DNA of 9,150 nt. It comes from a bacterium. Its GTDB lineage: Bacteria > Zixibacteria > MSB-5A5 > GN15 > FEB-12. The stretch covers positions 1 through 9,150 of the forward strand of contig DAOUUR010000064.1 in assembly GCA_030668045.1 (NCBI GenBank), read 5' to 3'. Each line of letters opens with the position of its first letter. The first letter of the stretch is position 1. The translations under genes and the position numbers were made by a program. The notes below the pieces were generated by a model. The model did no database searches, was not told the origin of the DNA, and was given only the letters and a program-made list of their open reading frames with translations. Positions 5,855 through 9,150 of the stretch are shown in pieces.

Positions 5855-7093
5855 ATGTTACCGAAATCGTTTAGTCACAGTTCGCTGGGCACATATCGCA
5901 ATTGTCCGCGTCAGTTTAAATTCCAGTATATTGAGAAGCCGGTTGTGCGACGGAAAATCAGCCCTCAGGCGTTTCTGGGGATGGCTGTTCACAAAGCTCT
6001 GAGCCAACTGTACAAGATGGGTGCCGATGGTGTCGTATGGCCGGAGAATGACGTCGTTGAATTCTACGCGAAGGAATGGGACAAAGTTGATCTGGAGTCA
6101 CTGGTCCTGCCGTCGGATTACTACACGGTAGACGATTATATCCGCATCGGGCGTGAGGCGTTGGTCCGGCATTATCACAAGTATAAACCGTTCAAGCATG
6201 GAGTTCTCATTGGTGCAGAGTTGTCGCTCCAGTTCACTCTGCCGGGAACGCAGTTTATCATTCGTACCATTATTGATCGTCTCTCCAAGAAGGACGATGG
6301 GTCGCTTGAGATTTGTGATTACAAGACCGGCCAGCATATGCTTCGGACGCACGACCTTGATTTTCGCTATCAGATGGGTTTGTACCTGCTGTCGGTGCAG
6401 GCCAGCTATCCGCAATTTAACGACATCGACTTAGTCCAGATATATTTGCGGCAGGATGAAGAAGTTGCCTGCCGGATGTCGCCTGATGAACTTGATGAGT
6501 TGACCGAGCAGGTTCGTCTGACGCTTGCGGCAATAGTTGCGGCGGAACGCAACGACAATTTCCCACCGACCGAGAGCGCTCTCTGCGCTTACTGTAGCTA
6601 CGAGGAGCTTTGTCCGGCGCGGCGGCATCGTTTTACGATGGAGGTGTTGGAGAAAGAGGATAGTGATGGCAGCACGCCGGAGGAAAAGGCGGCTGAGAAG
6701 GCTGAGGCGATGATCGGTGTTCACTTGAAAATCAAGGAACTCGAAGCTGAGAAACGATTGCTCAAGGAGGACCTGATTGAACTGGCCCGCGAGTTGGATG
6801 TCTCGAAAATTTTTGCAAAGTCGGGGCGGGTTGATGTCAGGATTGGTCAGGAGGAGAAACTGATTACCCGGACGGTAGACCAAAAGGCGCATGCTGACCT
6901 GAATGCATTGGTTGGCGGTTGGGAGGGGATGGACCCGTTTTTCGAGCTTAACGGAAACGAGTTTATGAAGAAGGTCTATCTCGCCGGACGCCTGACTGAT
7001 GAGCAAAGGGACCAGTTGGAAGAGTACATCAAAAGAGGGGAGAGGGCTGTTGTGACGCCGCGACCGTCCCGGAAGCGCTTTGATAGTGAGTAG
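5855..7093 (+). CDS. Stand-alone RecB/Cas4-type PD-(D/E)XK nuclease, predicted Fe-S
   Basis: The protein has 412 aa from the ATG at 5855. It belongs to the RecB-like PD-(D/E)XK nuclease superfamily (PDDEXK_1), whose members cut DNA with metal ions. The motifs appear in order: SHSSLGTYRNCPRQFKFQYI at the N-terminus, His46 in GMAVHKAL, Asp141 in TIIDRL, the catalytic EICDYKTG (Asp155, Lys157), and YQMGLYLLSVQ with the usual Gln. Four cysteines, Cys17 and Cys244/247/253 (CAYC...C), are arranged as in AddB, Cas4 and Dna2, where they bind a [4Fe-4S] cluster that clasps the domain. Beyond about 275 there is a charged coiled coil (about 285-315) and a roughly 90-residue tail that I do not recognise. 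There is no helicase domain, and no helicase or CRISPR genes nearby. A role in DNA repair or end processing is likely for the family, but the partner is unknown. The gene lies 59 bp after the ExoA-like gene and ends at a terminator. Confidence 0.9.
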   Translation: MLPKSFSHSSLGTYRNCPRQFKFQYIEKPVVRRKISPQAFLGMAVHKALSQLYKMGADGVVWPENDVVEFYAKEWDKVDLESLVLPSDYYTVDDYIRIGREALVRHYHKYKPFKHGVLIGAELSLQFTLPGTQFIIRTIIDRLSKKDDGSLEICDYKTGQHMLRTHDLDFRYQMGLYLLSVQASYPQFNDIDLVQIYLRQDEEVACRMSPDELDELTEQVRLTLAAIVAAERNDNFPPTESALCAYCSYEELCPARRHRFTMEVLEKEDSDGSTPEEKAAEKAEAMIGVHLKIKELEAEKRLLKEDLIELARELDVSKIFAKSGRVDVRIGQEEKLITRTVDQKAHADLNALVGGWEGMDPFFELNGNEFMKKVYLAGRLTDEQRDQLEEYIKRGERAVVTPRPSRKRFDSE

Positions 7094-7121
7094 GTAGGGT
7101 GTTGGACTATTTCTTGGGCAC

Positions 7122-7151
7122 AAAAAAACCCGCCGGTGGCGGGTTTTTTTT
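7122..7151. terminator. Bidirectional Rho-independent terminator
   Basis: CCCGCC (7129-7134) and GGCGGG (7138-7143) form a 6-bp GC stem with a 3-nt loop, GGT. Seven A's precede it and eight T's follow, so the stem could extend by A-U pairs. Read from either strand it gives a GC hairpin followed by a U-run. It lies between the convergent ends of the nuclease gene (stop at 7093) and the secreted-protein gene (stop at 7165) and probably ends transcription from both sides. Confidence 0.93.
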
Positions 7152-7164
7152 GGAGTCCAGATTA

Positions 7165-7734
7165 TTACTCAACGTATTTGACGACCCAGGCTGGAAGGAT
7201 TTCAAGTTCGCGGCGACGATCTATCGGAATCGTGTCGATCTTGTCTCCCTGGTGCTGGTAGGGATAGGCAATCGCCATCAGAGTGTTGGCCGGTTGCGTT
7301 GTGGTCGTGTCGATCATCAGTTTTTCAACAGCCTGATTTCCCAGCGAAGAGACAAAAATCGTGCATAGGCGACCAGTCCCTGCTGCGAGATACTTGTCGA
7401 TCGGTCCCAGGTTGGCTACCATTCCGAGGGTTACGCACTGAATAGCTGAGTCGGGACGGAATCCCTTGTAACTGAAATGCTCCACTCGTCCCCCAGTGTA
7501 TATTGCAGAATCAGCTACTATCTTGGTCATTCCGGCGGTCATTTTCAGGGCGACGGTCAGCCCTTCGACGTCCTGGTCGTTGTCATAGCTGACAGTGATT
7601 GACCAGGTTGATGAATCAACCCGGGCTACGTCGGCATACATAGTATCCAGCTTGCCGAATGTGTCCTGTTGGGCCAAGCAGATATTCGGTAACAGGATCA
7701 GCAGGGCTAATCCAAATTTAGCGGCTGTTTTCAT
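7165..7734 (-). CDS. Small secreted protein, possible cohesin-like fold
   Basis: A 189-aa protein from the ATG at 7734, chosen because GGAGGA lies just upstream and a signal peptide begins at once. Residues 1-22 are that signal peptide (Lys near the start, hydrophobic FGLALLILLP core, likely cut after CLA). The Cys there is not in a lipobox. The mature part is beta-rich: WSITVSYDNDQDVEGLTVAL, then GGRVEHFSYKG, then a Cys-containing strand CVTLGMV and another, RLCTIFV, then DTTTTQPANTLMAI. The pattern of a strand describing a 'value', an aspartate-rich turn and a late DTT...P..TL strand resembles cohesin-like or dockerin-partner modules found in many secreted proteins of uncultivated bacteria. 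This match is by eye and weak. Two mature cysteines could pair. It follows the TPR gene by 66 bp on the same strand and ends at the bidirectional terminator. Function unknown. Confidence 0.8.
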   Translation of the reverse strand: MKTAAKFGLALLILLPNICLAQQDTFGKLDTMYADVARVDSSTWSITVSYDNDQDVEGLTVALKMTAGMTKIVADSAIYTGGRVEHFSYKGFRPDSAIQCVTLGMVANLGPIDKYLAAGTGRLCTIFVSSLGNQAVEKLMIDTTTTQPANTLMAIAYPYQHQGDKIDTIPIDRRRELEILPAWVVKYVE

Positions 7735-7737
7735 TAT

Positions 7738-7743
7738 TCCTCC
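7738..7743 (-). promoter_or_regulatory. Strong ribosome binding site of the secreted-protein gene
   Basis: GGAGGA on the minus strand lies 3 nt (about 4 from the GGAGG core) before the ATG at 7734. It rules against the longer in-frame start at 7755, which would place this motif inside the coding region and spoil the signal peptide. Confidence 0.7.
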
Positions 7744-7800
7744 AATATGTGCCATAAAGATATCTTCTCGTTCTCATACATCGCAGTGGTTAAAAAGGTC

Positions 7801-9150
7801 CTAAATTTCAAATTTGCCGATGGGTTGAGTCAAGCTTGTTCTCAATACCTGGATCAGTGAATCGGCAGTCGCTTGATCTCCCAGCCGATCACGGAATATT
7901 CTGGCGGCGCTCAACAGGCCTCGCCGACCCGGTTCGGTCTGTGGATATCGGTCAAAGAGTTCCATGAGAACCCGGGCTGATTTTTCGGGCTGTTCCCTAC
8001 GCTCATATAGATCGGCCTTGAAGATGAGGGCCTTTGCTCCCAGTTGCGATCCAGCGCCTCGAATCTCCATTTGCTCGTAGTGCTTTTCGGCATCGTTGAG
8101 CCACTTATCTACCAGGGTGGGGCGGTTCTTCGCGCGATAGTGATCGGCAATGTGCAGAAATGAAGCCATAGCTTCATCGGAGGTGGCATAGTGTTCTATC
8201 AAGAAACCGTATTCTACCTCTGCCCGGCTCCAGTTGCCTTCAAATTCAAATGAGCGTGCTATGGTAAGCTGAGCCAGAGGTGTGCGGTTAAAAAAGATGG
8301 CGTATTTCTGGCGGATATCGACCACGAGTTCTCTGGCTTCGGTGTATTTTTTCTGTTCCATTTTCACGATTGCCGTCTTGAATAGAATCAGAGCGTGGTC
8401 GAGAGTGTCTTTGGGCGCAAGTGTTTCCAGGATTTGGTTGTAAAGGACAAGTGCTGTATCGTATTTTTTCAGACGGGTTGTCATGATATCTGCTATTTTC
8501 ACTCTGATGATTTTATTATCCGTCTCGGTCATCTTGTTGAGCGCTTCCAACTCTGCGACAGTCTTCTCCCACTCGCCGCCATCCTCATAGAGACGAGCCA
8601 GGTTGCTGCGGCCGGTCATCTCAAGTTTCGTTTCGGGATAATCTTCTATCACCTTTCGGTAGTAACTTTCGGTTTTGGAATATCGCTCGGCCTGCGCAGT
8701 TGAGTCAAAGACGTAGCTGGCGAGGCGATAGGTGTGCAGCGGGAGATTGAACAGGTCCAGCAGCACGGCACCGGTGTCATCAATCGGGGGATAGAAATCA
8801 TCGGTGATGCGATCAAAAACAGCTGCGGCACTGTCGAGGTTACCGCCAGCCTGAAGAGCCTGTCCGAGGTTCATCCGTGCCACCGCTTGCTCGTGACCGA
8901 CCAACTCCACTGTTGAGAGCAGACGTCCCAACTGGGAAGTGCAGCTGTCGTATTGGCGCGTGTTGAAGTAGAGTTGCGACAGACGAATGAACGATCGAAA
9001 AGTCAGATGTGATAACTCGCGGTTCTCTACCGGATACTGTTCGGCATCGACCGATAAGGTTGCTTCCGAGCAGAAATCAGATAGCTGGCGGTAATCTGCA
9101 GCTAGTTGTCGGATTACAGTTGAGTCGATCTCACCGGCCTGCCGAATGTC
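7801..9150 (-). CDS. Long TPR-repeat protein, 5' end beyond window edge
   Basis: The frame is open from the right edge to the stop at 7801: 449 residues, with no start codon needed inside the window. An in-frame TTG at 8931 is not the real start, because the reading frame and its helical character continue upstream of it (for example YFNTRQYDSC and LSQL). The protein is almost wholly helical with repeated tetratricopeptide-like units. Examples are NLGQALQAGGNLDSAAAVF, YYRKVIEDYPETK, SNLARLYEDGGEWEKTVAEL, KKYDTALVLYNQIL, RSFEFEGNWSRAEVEYGFL, and a last unit ADLYERREQPEKSARVLMEL followed by FDRYPQTEPGRRGLL. Spacing of about 34-40 residues and DYP/RYP turns resemble the BamD/YbgF/tol-pal type of TPR. 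Such proteins are scaffolds. Whether it is exported cannot be said, since its N-terminus is missing. It is probably co-transcribed with the small secreted protein 66 bp downstream. Confidence 0.85.
   Translation of the reverse strand, partial: DIRQAGEIDSTVIRQLAADYRQLSDFCSEATLSVDAEQYPVENRELSHLTFRSFIRLSQLYFNTRQYDSCTSQLGRLLSTVELVGHEQAVARMNLGQALQAGGNLDSAAAVFDRITDDFYPPIDDTGAVLLDLFNLPLHTYRLASYVFDSTAQAERYSKTESYYRKVIEDYPETKLEMTGRSNLARLYEDGGEWEKTVAELEALNKMTETDNKIIRVKIADIMTTRLKKYDTALVLYNQILETLAPKDTLDHALILFKTAIVKMEQKKYTEARELVVDIRQKYAIFFNRTPLAQLTIARSFEFEGNWSRAEVEYGFLIEHYATSDEAMASFLHIADHYRAKNRPTLVDKWLNDAEKHYEQMEIRGAGSQLGAKALIFKADLYERREQPEKSARVLMELFDRYPQTEPGRRGLLSAARIFRDRLGDQATADSLIQVLRTSLTQPIGKFEI

Noticed and set aside
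5855..7093. Cas4 of a CRISPR system
   Set aside because: The nuclease motifs and cysteines are shared with AddB and Dna2, the protein is about twice Cas4 length, and no repeat array or other cas gene is in the window.
6431..7123. Long minus-strand open frame (230 codons) opposite the nuclease gene
   Set aside because: It overlaps the well-supported nuclease gene throughout, has no recognisable domain and looks like an antisense shadow of its codon use.
8929..8931. TTG at 8931 as start of the right-hand TPR gene
   Set aside because: The same frame stays open with TPR-like sequence to the window edge, and no ribosome site precedes this codon.

Overview
This 9.15 kb window carries eight protein-coding genes, two of them cut by the window edges, with little intergenic space. 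I see no RNA genes, insertion sequences, CRISPR arrays or phage genes. Base composition is balanced. The protein families are a Ser/Thr kinase with a PEGA-type sensor region, CsgG-domain and TPR envelope proteins, a cohesin-like secreted protein and ExoA-like glycan synthesis. Together they suggest a Gram-negative (diderm) bacterium, perhaps an uncultivated lineage of the FCB group or a deltaproteobacteria-like group. That placement is inference from gene content only.

Layout: positions 1-3321 form a leftward block. In transcription order it holds a membrane-anchored Ser/Thr protein kinase (3321->1588), a secreted CsgG-domain/TPR protein (1512->463) and a TPR lipoprotein (439-> off the left edge). 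The gaps are 75 and 23 bp, so this looks like one operon. It couples a cytoplasmic kinase with an extracytoplasmic Fn3-like/PEGA region to two exported proteins, which makes a plausible trans-envelope sensing or assembly module. A 159-bp divergent intergenic region (3322-3480) separates it from a rightward block.

The rightward block (3481-7093) holds a divergent family-4 glycosyltransferase, a family-2 glycosyltransferase resembling succinoglycan ExoA with C-terminal membrane segments, and a stand-alone RecB/Cas4/AddB-type PD-(D/E)XK nuclease with a predicted Fe-S cluster. The two glycosyltransferases probably act in synthesis of a surface or extracellular polysaccharide. The nuclease is not obviously related to them. 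The block ends at a strong bidirectional hairpin terminator (about 7122-7151).

The last block (7165-9150) is again leftward: a long TPR protein whose N-terminus lies beyond the right edge, followed by a small secreted protein with a possible cohesin-like fold. The most unusual items are the kinase/CsgG/TPR-lipoprotein cluster and the family-4 glycosyltransferase with altered donor-binding residues. I found no clear evidence of a wholly new system.
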